Source: Halobacteriales archaeon QS_9_70_65
Lineage (GTDB): Archaea; Halobacteriota; Halobacteria; Halobacteriales; Haloarculaceae
Direction of reading: 5' to 3'
NCBI GenBank assembly: GCA_003023535.1
Contig: PXSC01000059.1
Span: forward strand, 9,385-17,553
DNA: 8,169 nucleotides
Below are positions 1-5,406 of the stretch, piece after piece. The notes beneath the pieces are model-generated. The model saw nothing but the letters and a program-made list of their open reading frames with translations, was not told the DNA's origin and ran no database searches. The translations under genes and the position numbers were made by a program. The stretch's first letter is position 1. Every line of letters starts with the position of its first letter.

Positions 1-218
1 CCCTCGCCGGAGGCGGCCTCCTTCAGGAAGCCGGTGATGCCGCCCTCGGCGGAAGCCTGTCCGGTGAAGGAGAGGTCGCCGGTGTAGGCGACCATCGTCC
101 CCGCCTTCGCCGTCACCGCCCCGTCGACGGCGACGTCGAGGGTGTAGCTGTTCTCCAACTGGAACGGTTCCTCCGAGTCCGTCGGCCGGTGTCGGCGCTC
201 GAACTCCTCGAGATCCAT
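1..218 (-). CDS. AIM24 family protein (N-terminal part; runs off the left edge)
   Basis: The 72 visible residues begin MDLEEFERRH and contain FQLENSYTLDVAVDG, then AKAGTMVAYTGDLSFTG, then a Gly-rich stretch ending near FLKEAASGE. This order (short lead, LENSYTLDV, AKAGsMVAYtG) is typical of the archaeal and bacterial AIM24/DUF124 family, small beta-rich proteins of unknown biochemical role named after a yeast mitochondrial inner-membrane biogenesis factor. No signal peptide or membrane helix is visible, so it is probably cytoplasmic. The ATG at 216-218 is preferred because the family's conserved block starts about 20 residues later, and a TATA-like element plus a hairpin lie just upstream. 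The C-terminal two-thirds is outside the window. The neighbour at 331-840 is on the same strand but has its own promoter and lies 112 nt upstream, so I see no strong operon link. The family call is firm; the function is unknown. Confidence 0.82.
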   Translation of the reverse strand, partial: MDLEEFERRHRPTDSEEPFQLENSYTLDVAVDGAVTAKAGTMVAYTGDLSFTGQASAEGGITGFLKEAASGE

Positions 219-225
219 GGGCTCA

Positions 226-243
226 CGGAGCCGGGCGGCTCCG
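226..243 (-). promoter_or_regulatory. Perfect hairpin in the predicted 5' leader of the AIM24 gene
   Basis: CGGAGCC at 226-232 and GGCTCCG at 237-243 are perfect inverted repeats with a 4-nt loop. The structure ends 7 nt before the ATG at 218. A start site placed about 25 nt after the TATA-like element (264-269) would fall at about 240, so the hairpin would form most of a short leader. It could affect translation initiation or be a protein-binding dyad. In DNA this GC-rich, a 7-bp dyad can also arise by chance. Confidence 0.35.
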
Positions 244-263
244 TCCGACGGTGGCTCCCGATC

Positions 264-269
264 GGATAA
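264..269 (-). promoter_or_regulatory. TATA-like box for the AIM24 gene
   Basis: The minus strand reads CTCTTATCCGATC here. TTATCC is one of few A/T-containing hexamers in the gap between 219 and 330. It lies about 48 nt upstream of the ATG at 218, which predicts a leader of about 20 nt. Consistent with an archaeal TFB/TBP promoter; not proven. Confidence 0.45.
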
Positions 270-330
270 GAGTGTTCGGGTGGCACGTGTGGTCGTGGGC
301 GGCCCGGCCGCCGTCCGTCGACCCCGCCGC

Positions 331-840
331 TCAGTACCGGAGGACGGCGTCGAGGATGCCGGCGCTCTGGCCGGCGCCGACCACGGCGACGCCGGCGACG
401 GCGGCCGTCGACGTCGCGACTGGCAGCGCCCCCGCGACCGCGTGGACGGCGGCGCCGATCACGCAGAGGACGGCCCCGCCGAGGTAGCGGACGCTCGCCC
501 GCGAGACGCGGCGGCCGGTGTCGACGAGGCCGACCGCCGGCAGCAGCATCCAGCCGTACAGCGCCACCGCCCGGAGCGCGGCGTTTTCGGCGGCGAGCCC
601 GGCGGTCCCGGCCGCCGCCGGGACGACGCCGACGGCGATGACGACCCACCACACCCGGAGCGTTCCCTCCCGCATGTCGGCACGGCCGGTGACCGCGAAG
701 ACGACCAGCAGGGTAATCATCACGGCGTGGGCGATGAGGAGGGTGCGGTCGGCGACGACGTCGACGTGGGCGGCGGCGACGACCGCCCACGCCGCCGGGA
801 CGAGAAGCGCGGGGCCGGTCTCGCGCGCGACGCGGAGCAC
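331..840 (-). CDS. Six-helix integral membrane protein of unknown function
   Basis: The product is 169 residues, almost entirely hydrophobic. Predicted membrane helices lie near residues 9-25, 32-51, 61-79, 85-105, 118-138 and 143-160. Short charged loops separate them (TGRADMREGT after helix 2; DTGRRVSRASVR after helix 4), suggesting Arg-rich cytoplasmic loops. I do not recognise a named family. Three histidines (H25, H38, H133) lie in or near helices, too few to argue for heme or metal binding. The GTG at 838-840 is chosen because a TTTTTA element at 864-869 lies about 26 nt upstream, the classic spacing for a leaderless haloarchaeal mRNA. In-frame GTG codons further upstream would overlap that TATA box. 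The gene ends with TGA at 331-333. The only partner on the same strand is the small gene ending at 870, 29 nt upstream. Reality of the gene is well supported; function is unassigned. Confidence 0.75.
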   Translation of the reverse strand: MLRVARETGPALLVPAAWAVVAAAHVDVVADRTLLIAHAVMITLLVVFAVTGRADMREGTLRVWWVVIAVGVVPAAAGTAGLAAENAALRAVALYGWMLLPAVGLVDTGRRVSRASVRYLGGAVLCVIGAAVHAVAGALPVATSTAAVAGVAVVGAGQSAGILDAVLRY

Positions 841-863
841 GGCGGAGCGTCGCCCGGCCGCGG

Positions 864-869
864 TAAAAA
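864..869 (-). promoter_or_regulatory. TATA box, leaderless start at 840
   Basis: The minus strand reads GAGTGATTTTTACCGCGG. The TGA stop of the upstream small gene (872-870) is followed directly by TTTTTA, an unusually A/T-rich hexamer for this DNA. Its centre is about 26 nt before the GTG at 840, which decides that start. The T-run may also help terminate the transcript of the small upstream gene. Confidence 0.6.
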
Positions 870-1025
870 TCACTCGTCCGCGACGAGCACCGTCTCCGGT
901 CGGTTCCCGCAGTCCGGACAGCGGAGCGTCTGCCGCGCCGCTGGATCGCGGCCGACGATCGTCTCCCGACGGTCGGCGTCGGCGCCGGCGACGGTCCGGT
1001 CGCGGGTGTCGCAGTCGAGCGTCAC
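870..1025 (-). CDS. Possible small zinc-ribbon-like protein (51 aa) with an incomplete ligand set
   Basis: From the GTG at 1023-1025 the product begins VTLDCDTRDRTVAG and ends LRCPDCGNRPETVLVADE before TGA at 870-872. CPDCG near the C-terminus (C36, C39) is a zinc-knuckle half-site. The N-terminal half-site has C5 but Arg at residue 8, where the second Cys of a CxxC pair would be expected. The acidic, charged composition fits a cytoplasmic haloarchaeal protein. The frame extends upstream to 1151, but that extension is basic and low in complexity and runs across the MFS promoter and 5' end, so the short start is preferred. The gene is divergent from the MFS gene and 29 nt upstream of the membrane-protein gene. 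Many haloarchaeal small proteins carry paired CxxC motifs. Function unknown; gene reality moderately supported. Confidence 0.5.
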   Translation of the reverse strand: MTLDCDTRDRTVAGADADRRETIVGRDPAARQTLRCPDCGNRPETVLVADE

Positions 1026-1089
1026 CGGCGCCGGCGTACCCCGAGTCGGGCCCGGACAGTGCTGACGTCGTCGGCCGGTATCCGTGGAC

Positions 1090-1095
1090 GAAAAC
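1090..1095 (+). promoter_or_regulatory. Candidate TATA element for the MFS gene
   Basis: GAAAAC inside GGACGAAAACGTCTC is the only A-rich run between 1026 and 1118. Its centre lies about 26 nt before the GTG at 1119-1121, consistent with a leaderless transcript. The same region must also serve the divergent small gene, for which GGATACC on the minus strand near 1078-1084 is a possible element. Confidence 0.4.
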
Positions 1096-1118
1096 GTCTC
1101 GCCGGCCGACGGTGCGAC

Positions 1119-2289
1119 GTGTCGGGCGACGAGCGACTGGTCGGCGGCCACACCGGCCGGATGCTGGCGGTGACGGCACTGGCGTGGGCGACGCTCCAGC
1201 TGGCTCGCTTCGCCGTGCCGCCGCTGCTGCCGGAGATCCGGGCGGACCTGGGGCTGTCGCTGTCCGGCGCCGGCGCCGCCCTCGCGGTCCCGCAGGGGGT
1301 CTACGCCGTCTCCCAGTACCCCGGCGGCCGGCTCTCCGACGAGTGGAGCCGGGCGACGCTGCTGGCGCCGTCGTTCGTCGTCCTCGGAGCCGGCTGTCTG
1401 CTGCCGGGCGGTGCCGCCGGCCTGGCGACGCTGCTGGTCGGAATGGCCGTCTTCGGCGTCGGCAAGGGACTGTACGCCGTCCCCTCGCGGGCGCTGCTGT
1501 CGGACCTGTTCGTCGGGCGCCGCGGGCGGGCGCTGGGCGTGTTCAGCGCCGGCACGGACCCCGGCGGCATCTTAGCGTCGGGGGCGGCCGTCGCCGCCAT
1601 CGCCGTCGCCTCCTGGCGGGCCGTCTTCGCCCCCCGTCGCGGTTCTGCTGTTCGGGCTGCTGGTGCCGTTCGCCGCCTGGAACCGCGAGCCGTACGTCGT
1701 CCGCCGCGCCGAGCTGCCCGTCGTCGCGACGCTGTGCCGGCTGCTGACGACGCCGCGACGGCGCCGGACCATCGTCGCCTTCGTCTGCTTTTCGTTCATG
1801 ATCAACGGCGTGCTCAACTTCCTGCCGGAGTACCTCCGCGCGACGAAGGGGTTCTCGCCGGCGCTGGCCGGCGGCGGGTTCGCGCTGCTGTTCGCCTTCG
1901 GACTGGCGGTCGAGCCCGTCTCCGGCGCGCTCAGCGACCGATTTCGCCGTCGGACCGTCGCCGTCGTCGGCATGCTGCTGGCGGCGGCCGCCCTCGGAGG
2001 GCTCGTCGTCGCCGACTCTGCCGCCGCCGTCGCCGCCACCATCGTCGCCTTCGCCTTCGGCTACAGGGCCCAGTTTCCCGTCGTCGACGCCGTCCTGCTC
2101 GACGCCGTCCCGGACGCCGACGCCGGCGCGGACCTCGGCGCCGCCCGGACGCTGTTTCTCGGGATCGGCAGCCTCGGGCCGGCCTTCGTCGGCGTCGTCG
2201 CCGACCGCCTCGACTTTACCGTCGCCTTCGCCGCCCTCGCGGGCCTGCTGGTCGCCGCCGCCGTCGCCTTGCTGTGGGCGGGCCGGTGA
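1119..2289 (+). pseudogene. MFS transporter, frame broken at a C6 run
   Basis: The gene encodes a 12-helix major facilitator superfamily permease, but in two frames. Codons from GTG 1119 to about 1631 give the N-half: helix 1 around LAWATLQLARFAVPPLLPEI, then YPGGRLSDEWSRA, a clear motif A (GxxxDxxxR) in the loop after helix 2, then VFGVGKGLYAVPSRALLSDL. At the six C's (1630-1635) the coding frame shifts by one. From 1636 the second frame reads VAVLLFGLLVPFAAWNREP and continues to TGA at 2287-2289. This half contains FLPEYLRATKGFSPALAGGG and GALSDRFRRR, the second motif A-like loop. Removing one C would restore an uninterrupted protein of 389 residues, normal for the family. No motif identifies the substrate. 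Either this is a real recent frameshift or a homopolymer sequencing error; both halves keep intact motifs, which suggests little decay. GTG 1119 is chosen from the upstream TATA spacing; ATG 1161 is an alternative. Confidence 0.85.
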
Positions 2290-2309
2290 CCGGCGGCCGT
2301 CTCGCAAGG

Positions 2310-2315
2310 ATTATG
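2310..2315 (+). promoter_or_regulatory. TATA-like box for the cold-shock gene
   Basis: GCAAGGATTATGTCC holds ATTATG about 30 nt before the ATG at 2343, predicting a leader of only a few nucleotides. A second A/T patch, CATATAC at 2328-2334, is too close to the start codon to be the TATA box of a leaderless mRNA. The element lies in the 53-nt gap after the MFS stop, so the gene probably has its own promoter. Confidence 0.45.
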
Positions 2316-2342
2316 TCCCGGGCTACTCATATACCACGCGAG

Positions 2343-2474
2343 ATGGCAACTGGAACGGTCGACTTCTTCAACGATACCGGCGGCTACGGGTTCATCGAGA
2401 CGGACGAGGCGGACGAGGACGTGTTCTTCCACATGGAGGACGTCGGCGGCCCCGACCTCGAGGAGGGCCAGGAG
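2343..2474 (+). pseudogene. Cold-shock domain protein, 3' third missing
   Basis: The first 44 residues (MATGTVDFFNDTGGYGFIET, then DEADEDVFFH and MEDVGGPDLEEGQE) match the haloarchaeal CspA-type cold-shock protein. They include the nucleic-acid-binding motifs RNP1-like GGYGFIET and RNP2-like DVFFH. Intact family members are about 64 residues and continue with VEF..., then a strand ending ...KGPRATN. Here the sequence after GQE turns into Arg/Pro-rich coding unlike the family, and I could not find the missing end in any frame downstream. The last beta strands of the five-stranded barrel are therefore absent. There is no stop: the same frame stays open through the next gene to 3521, so translation would give a chimera of 392 residues with the membrane protein. 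The break lies at a short direct repeat, AGGAGGG at 2461-2467 and 2470-2476. The 5' part is recognisable with high confidence; whether the product is functional is doubtful. Confidence 0.78.
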
Positions 2475-2587
2475 GGGACGGAGCCGAGTTTCCCCCTCTC
2501 CTGCCGTCGAGAGTACTCGGAGCGGCCGCGGCGCCCCCGTCGAGCCGCCGCCCGTCGCCGCGAGACGGACGGTGAGTGCGGCCGTAG

Positions 2588-2594
2588 CTTTATC
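2588..2594 (+). promoter_or_regulatory. TATA box, leaderless start at 2619
   Basis: CTTTATC in GTAGCTTTATCCTGC lies about 27 nt before the ATG at 2619-2621. This ideal spacing for a leaderless haloarchaeal transcript supports ATG 2619 as the true start of the membrane protein rather than the in-frame ATG of the upstream cold-shock remnant. Confidence 0.65.
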
Positions 2595-2618
2595 CTGCGC
2601 CGCTCGTACCGGCCGTTC

Positions 2619-3521
2619 ATGGGGGCTGCGATCGACGCGATCGGCGACGCGGGAGCGGCGCTTCGGCGCAACCCGAACGTCCTTCTCGGGGCGGTCGGGA
2701 GCGGGCTCGTCCTGTTCGTCGGCCTCGTGGTGGTGCTGGTTCCGATCCTGGGCGGGTTCGTCTACGGAGTCGTCGTCGTCCCGGTCGCGCTCGTCGGCCT
2801 CGTCGCGATGTGCGACGCCGCCGTCGAGGGGTCGACGAGCCTCGGCGACTTCACCGACGGGATCGGACGTCACGGCGCGTCGGCCGTCGTCGCCTACGGC
2901 GTGTGGACGCTGCTACAGTTCGCCGTCGTGATCGCGCTCGTGATGGTCGCCGTCTTCGCCGGTGTGGGGCTGTTCGCCGGCGGCAGCATGACGAGCGGCG
3001 AGCCGACGGCCGGCGCCCTCGCCGGCACGTCGGCGGCGGTCGCGCTGCTGTTTCTCGTCTTCTTCCTCGTGGCTTTCGTCCTCGGGGTCGTCCAGCAGTT
3101 CCTCGACGTCGCGGTGGTGCTGGGCGCCGACGGCGGAGTCGAGGCTATCAAGGAGGCCGTCGCGGTCGTCCGTGACGGCCCGCTCAGCACGCTCGGCTAC
3201 CTGCTCGTCCGCTCGGTGCTCACGTTTCTCGGCGCGCTGCCGACGGTCGTTTTCGCCGTGGCGGCGGCCGCCGTCGGCGGCGCGAGCGTCGCCGCCGGTG
3301 TCGGCGACGCCGCTCCCGGGGCCGTCGCGGCCGGCGGCGTACTCGCCGCGGCGCTCGGCGTGCTTGCCGTCGTGCTCTTCCCGCTGGCTTTCGCGGTCTC
3401 GTTCGCCTACCACGTCGCCTACTACCGCCGTCGTCGCCCCGAGACGACGGGGACGAGCGACGCCCCGTCGTCGGCCCCGTCCGGCGCCCGGCCCGACGAC
3501 CCACAGCGGGCGACGGACTGA
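2619..3521 (+). CDS. Multi-pass membrane protein, DUF4013/DUF7847-like
   Basis: The 300-residue product has an amphipathic N-terminus (MGAAIDAIGDAGAALRRNPN) followed by about six membrane segments near residues 23-44, 46-66, 87-120, 138-168, 192-222 and 236-262. A polar tail of about 30 residues rich in Pro, Ser and Asp ends in DDPQRATD. The pattern RRNPNVLLGA at the start, and QFLDVAVVLGADGG with an amphipathic stretch and GYLLVRS before the fifth helix, resembles the DUF4013/DUF7847 group of archaeal membrane proteins of unknown function. No transporter motif or catalytic residues are evident. The ATG at 2619 is chosen because a TATA box sits about 27 nt upstream. The same frame is open upstream into the truncated cold-shock gene, so a longer fused product is possible but less likely. 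It converges on the CAP-domain gene, with 34 nt between stops. Family assignment is from pattern memory only. Confidence 0.82.
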   Translation: MGAAIDAIGDAGAALRRNPNVLLGAVGSGLVLFVGLVVVLVPILGGFVYGVVVVPVALVGLVAMCDAAVEGSTSLGDFTDGIGRHGASAVVAYGVWTLLQFAVVIALVMVAVFAGVGLFAGGSMTSGEPTAGALAGTSAAVALLFLVFFLVAFVLGVVQQFLDVAVVLGADGGVEAIKEAVAVVRDGPLSTLGYLLVRSVLTFLGALPTVVFAVAAAAVGGASVAAGVGDAAPGAVAAGGVLAAALGVLAVVLFPLAFAVSFAYHVAYYRRRRPETTGTSDAPSSAPSGARPDDPQRATD

Positions 3522-3522
3522 C

Positions 3523-3555
3523 CCGGGCCGCTCGCCCGTGAGCACGACGGCCCGG
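3523..3555. terminator. Inverted repeat between convergent genes, possible bidirectional terminator
   Basis: CCGGGCCG at 3523-3530 and CGGCCCGG at 3548-3555 form a perfect 8-bp inverted repeat with a 17-nt spacer. It occupies almost the whole 34-bp gap between the stop codons ending at 3521 (plus) and 3556 (minus). The position suits a shared transcript end. No T-run follows on either strand, and archaeal termination usually relies on U-tracts, so the role is uncertain. Confidence 0.35.
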
Positions 3556-4257
3556 TCAGCAGAACAGCTGCGTCACGTACACGGCGTCCTCGCCGACGGC
3601 GACGCCGACGCCCTGCCGGTCGTATCGCTCCGACAGTAGCGTCTCGCGGTGGCCCGCCGAGCCCAGCCACCCGCGGACGACCTGGTCGGCCAGCGCGCGC
3701 TCGGAGTCGGCCAGCGCCCCGCGCGGCGTCTGGTAGATGTTCTCGCCGACGAAGCAGTCGAGGCCGGCCGCCTCGGCGCGATCCTGCGGGCCGACGCCGC
3801 CGGGGTCGACGTGGTCGACGTACCCCCGGTCGCGCATGTCGCGGCTGTGGGCCCGGGCGACGGCCGCGAGGTCGGGGTCCGTCTCGACGGCGCCGACGCC
3901 GGCCGCCCGCCGCTCGGAGACGGTCGCCGCCTCGATTCCGGTCTCGACGGTGCCGGCGTCGAGCCCGTCGTCGGGGGGCCCGACGTAGGCGACGGCCCCG
4001 ACGGCCGCGACGACGACCAGCAGCGTCACGACGCCGAGGCCGACGCCGGGCCGCAGCAGCGACGCCGGCGATCGCTCCGGCGGGTCGACGCTCGCGCCGT
4101 CGAGATCGGGCCGCCAGCCGCCCGTCGTCCCCGCCGTCGTCCCCGTACAGTCGTGGGCCGACGGCGGCCGGTGGTCGCCGCAGCAGGCCGCCCCGCAGTG
4201 CGGACAGGCGCCGCTGACCGTCGCGGGCTCGCCACAGACGGCGCAGTCGGCGGCCAC
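3556..4257 (-). CDS. Membrane-anchored CAP-domain protein with N-terminal AN1-type zinc finger
   Basis: The product has 233 residues. Residues 5-37 carry a complete AN1-type zinc finger: C5, C8, C18, C21, C26, H29, H35 and C37 fit C-x2-C-x9-C-x2-C-x4-C-x2-H-x5-H-x-C exactly. A Gly/Pro linker precedes one membrane helix at about 72-92. The rest (about 104-233) is a CAP/SCP domain: VARAHSRDMRDRGYVDH (H137, H149), GENIY (E172), VVRGWLGSAGHRETLL (H203) and VYVTQLFC at the end. C168 and C233 could form a disulfide outside. The topology implied is finger in the cytoplasm, CAP domain on the surface. CAP domains act as secreted binding or hydrolytic modules with no single reaction. The GTG at 4255-4257 gives the AN1 finger at the extreme N-terminus. 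It is the last gene of the cluster, 22 nt after the lipoprotein gene. GTTTTGA near 4282-4288 could be an extra promoter. Confidence 0.9.
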   Translation of the reverse strand: MAADCAVCGEPATVSGACPHCGAACCGDHRPPSAHDCTGTTAGTTGGWRPDLDGASVDPPERSPASLLRPGVGLGVVTLLVVVAAVGAVAYVGPPDDGLDAGTVETGIEAATVSERRAAGVGAVETDPDLAAVARAHSRDMRDRGYVDHVDPGGVGPQDRAEAAGLDCFVGENIYQTPRGALADSERALADQVVRGWLGSAGHRETLLSERYDRQGVGVAVGEDAVYVTQLFC

Positions 4258-4279
4258 GACCGTTCTACGGGCGGCGGCC

Positions 4280-5356
4280 TCAAAACGACAGCGTTAGGCT
4301 CGCCTCGGGCATCGACAGGAACGCCGTCTCGTAGCCCTCGTGGCGGTCGACCTGCGGGGCGGTCCGGACCCGGACGGTCAGCTCGTCGCCGGCCGACGGC
4401 GTGTCGACGACGGCGCCGTAGTGATAGCCCAGCCGGTCGTCGAACGTCCGGACGAGCTCGCCGTCGAAGACGGTCGTCCCGTCGCGCCGCAGCGTCGCCG
4501 CCAGCGTCATCCGGGGCAGTAGTAGCCGATTGTACGGCGTCCGCGCGGAGACGGCCAGGTACGACCCCTCGCCGTCGACGCCGGCCGGCGGTGTCTCCGT
4601 CGTGACGACCACGAGTTCGGCGTCGCCGGACGCCGCCGTCCCGCGGTGCTCGCCCGGCAGCGACGCCGGCTCCGGGGCGACCCCGAGCGGGACCGACATC
4701 TCCATCTTGTCGGGGGCCGTGCGCTCGCCGGCCCGATCGGGGGTTCGCTCGACCGGTATCTCGTCGCGGGCGTCGGCGGCGTACTCGAAAGGGACGATGA
4801 CGGTGGCGGGGTCGCCGAACCGGCCGCGGTAGGCGCCCGTCCGGCGGACGGTCGTCCTGCCGACGGTGACCCGGACGTCGTACGTCCCGTCGCCGTCCAG
4901 CGCGAAGTTGGCGCCGTAGTGAAAGCCCATCTGCGGCGAGAGCATGTTATAGACGACCCCCTCTCCGACGGTCGTGCCGCCCCTCGCGATCTCGAGGCTG
5001 AGCCCCGACTCCGGGAGCGTCCGGCCGGTCTCGGGGTCCCAGGCCAGCGCCATCAGGTGGACGTCCGTGCCGTCCGGCGATTCCCGGGCCGCGTCGGCGA
5101 CGCTCTCGGTCGCGGCGTCGATCCGCCAGAAGCGGTGCGGGTACGTGTACGCCAGCGCGACGGCGTAGTCGCCGGTCTCGGTTGTCCCGACCGGCTCCAT
5201 CCCGTCGACGTGGGTGGGGTGGTAGACGCCCTCGGGACGGTTCTCGAGGACGGGCGGCGTCGAGCGGAGCGCGCGGGTCTCGACTCCCCCGCCACAGCCG
5301 GCGACGCCGACGGCGCCGACCGCCGCGGCGGCGGCGAGGTAGTCGCGGCGTCTCAT
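4280..5356 (-). CDS. Tat lipoprotein, two-domain P19/Tp34-like (iron-transport family) protein
   Basis: The 358-residue product starts MRRRDYLAAAAAVGAVGVAG-C. RRRDYL is a twin-arginine signal and VAGC (18-21) a lipobox, so it should be exported folded and anchored by a lipid on Cys21. The mature part has two similar halves. The first contains YPHRFWR (H74), VHLMALAWDPETG (H100), then PQMGFHYGANFALDGDGTYD (M143, H146) and GRFGDPAT. The second contains YLAVSARTPYN, then LGYHYGAVVD (H312) and PQVDRHEGYETAFL. HYGAN followed by GxGxYxV is the hallmark of the COG3470/P19/Tp34 proteins of high-affinity iron (and copper) uptake, where Met and His of such motifs bind metal. Haloarchaeal members are often labelled iron transporter or DUF7350. 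The role here, surface metal binding, is inferred. ATG 5356 is chosen over GTG 5371 because GGAGGT lies 7 nt before it and the Tat motif follows at once. It is a paralog of the gene at 7244-8169. Confidence 0.88.
   Translation of the reverse strand: MRRRDYLAAAAAVGAVGVAGCGGGVETRALRSTPPVLENRPEGVYHPTHVDGMEPVGTTETGDYAVALAYTYPHRFWRIDAATESVADAARESPDGTDVHLMALAWDPETGRTLPESGLSLEIARGGTTVGEGVVYNMLSPQMGFHYGANFALDGDGTYDVRVTVGRTTVRRTGAYRGRFGDPATVIVPFEYAADARDEIPVERTPDRAGERTAPDKMEMSVPLGVAPEPASLPGEHRGTAASGDAELVVVTTETPPAGVDGEGSYLAVSARTPYNRLLLPRMTLAATLRRDGTTVFDGELVRTFDDRLGYHYGAVVDTPSAGDELTVRVRTAPQVDRHEGYETAFLSMPEASLTLSF
4859..4931. repeat. 73-bp exact repeat, copy 1 (inside the lipoprotein gene)
   Basis: This segment is identical base for base to 7814-7886 in the paralogous gene. 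It encodes the block from MGFHYGAN to DVRVTVG, which carries the predicted metal-binding His. The matching region continues with scattered differences back to about 4806. The rest of the two genes is much more diverged. Confidence 0.95.
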
Positions 5357-5363
5357 CGTCTCG

Positions 5364-5369
5364 ACCTCC
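5364..5369 (-). promoter_or_regulatory. Shine-Dalgarno site deciding the lipoprotein start
   Basis: The minus strand reads GGAGGT, then 7 nt, then the ATG at 5356. The in-frame GTG at 5371 overlaps the site and is therefore unlikely to be the start. A strong Shine-Dalgarno site and the lack of a clear TATA box in the 50-nt gap after the regulator gene favour translation from a polycistronic mRNA. Confidence 0.75.
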
Positions 5370-5406
5370 ACGACGCCGGTGGGTCAGGCTTTCGGTCCGT
5401 GTCGAC

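Noticed and set aside
217..1065. Long plus-strand open frame opposite the membrane-protein gene
   Set aside because: Its translation is Arg/Gly/Asp-rich with no hydrophobic core or motif. It is the antisense shadow of the minus-strand genes, which have TATA boxes and helix patterns.
1630..1635. Programmed frameshifting at the C6 run
   Set aside because: There is no known precedent for such recoding in MFS genes and no stimulating structure I could recognise. A sequencing error or simple mutation is the simpler reading.
1543..2307. Minus-strand open frame across the MFS gene
   Set aside because: The product is a low-complexity run of charged residues and Gly. The plus strand over the same span encodes clear membrane helices and MFS motif A.
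2061..2873. Minus-strand open frame across the cold-shock remnant
   Set aside because: No domain is recognisable, and it is antisense to the cold-shock N-terminus and the membrane protein. I also checked it for the missing cold-shock end and found none.
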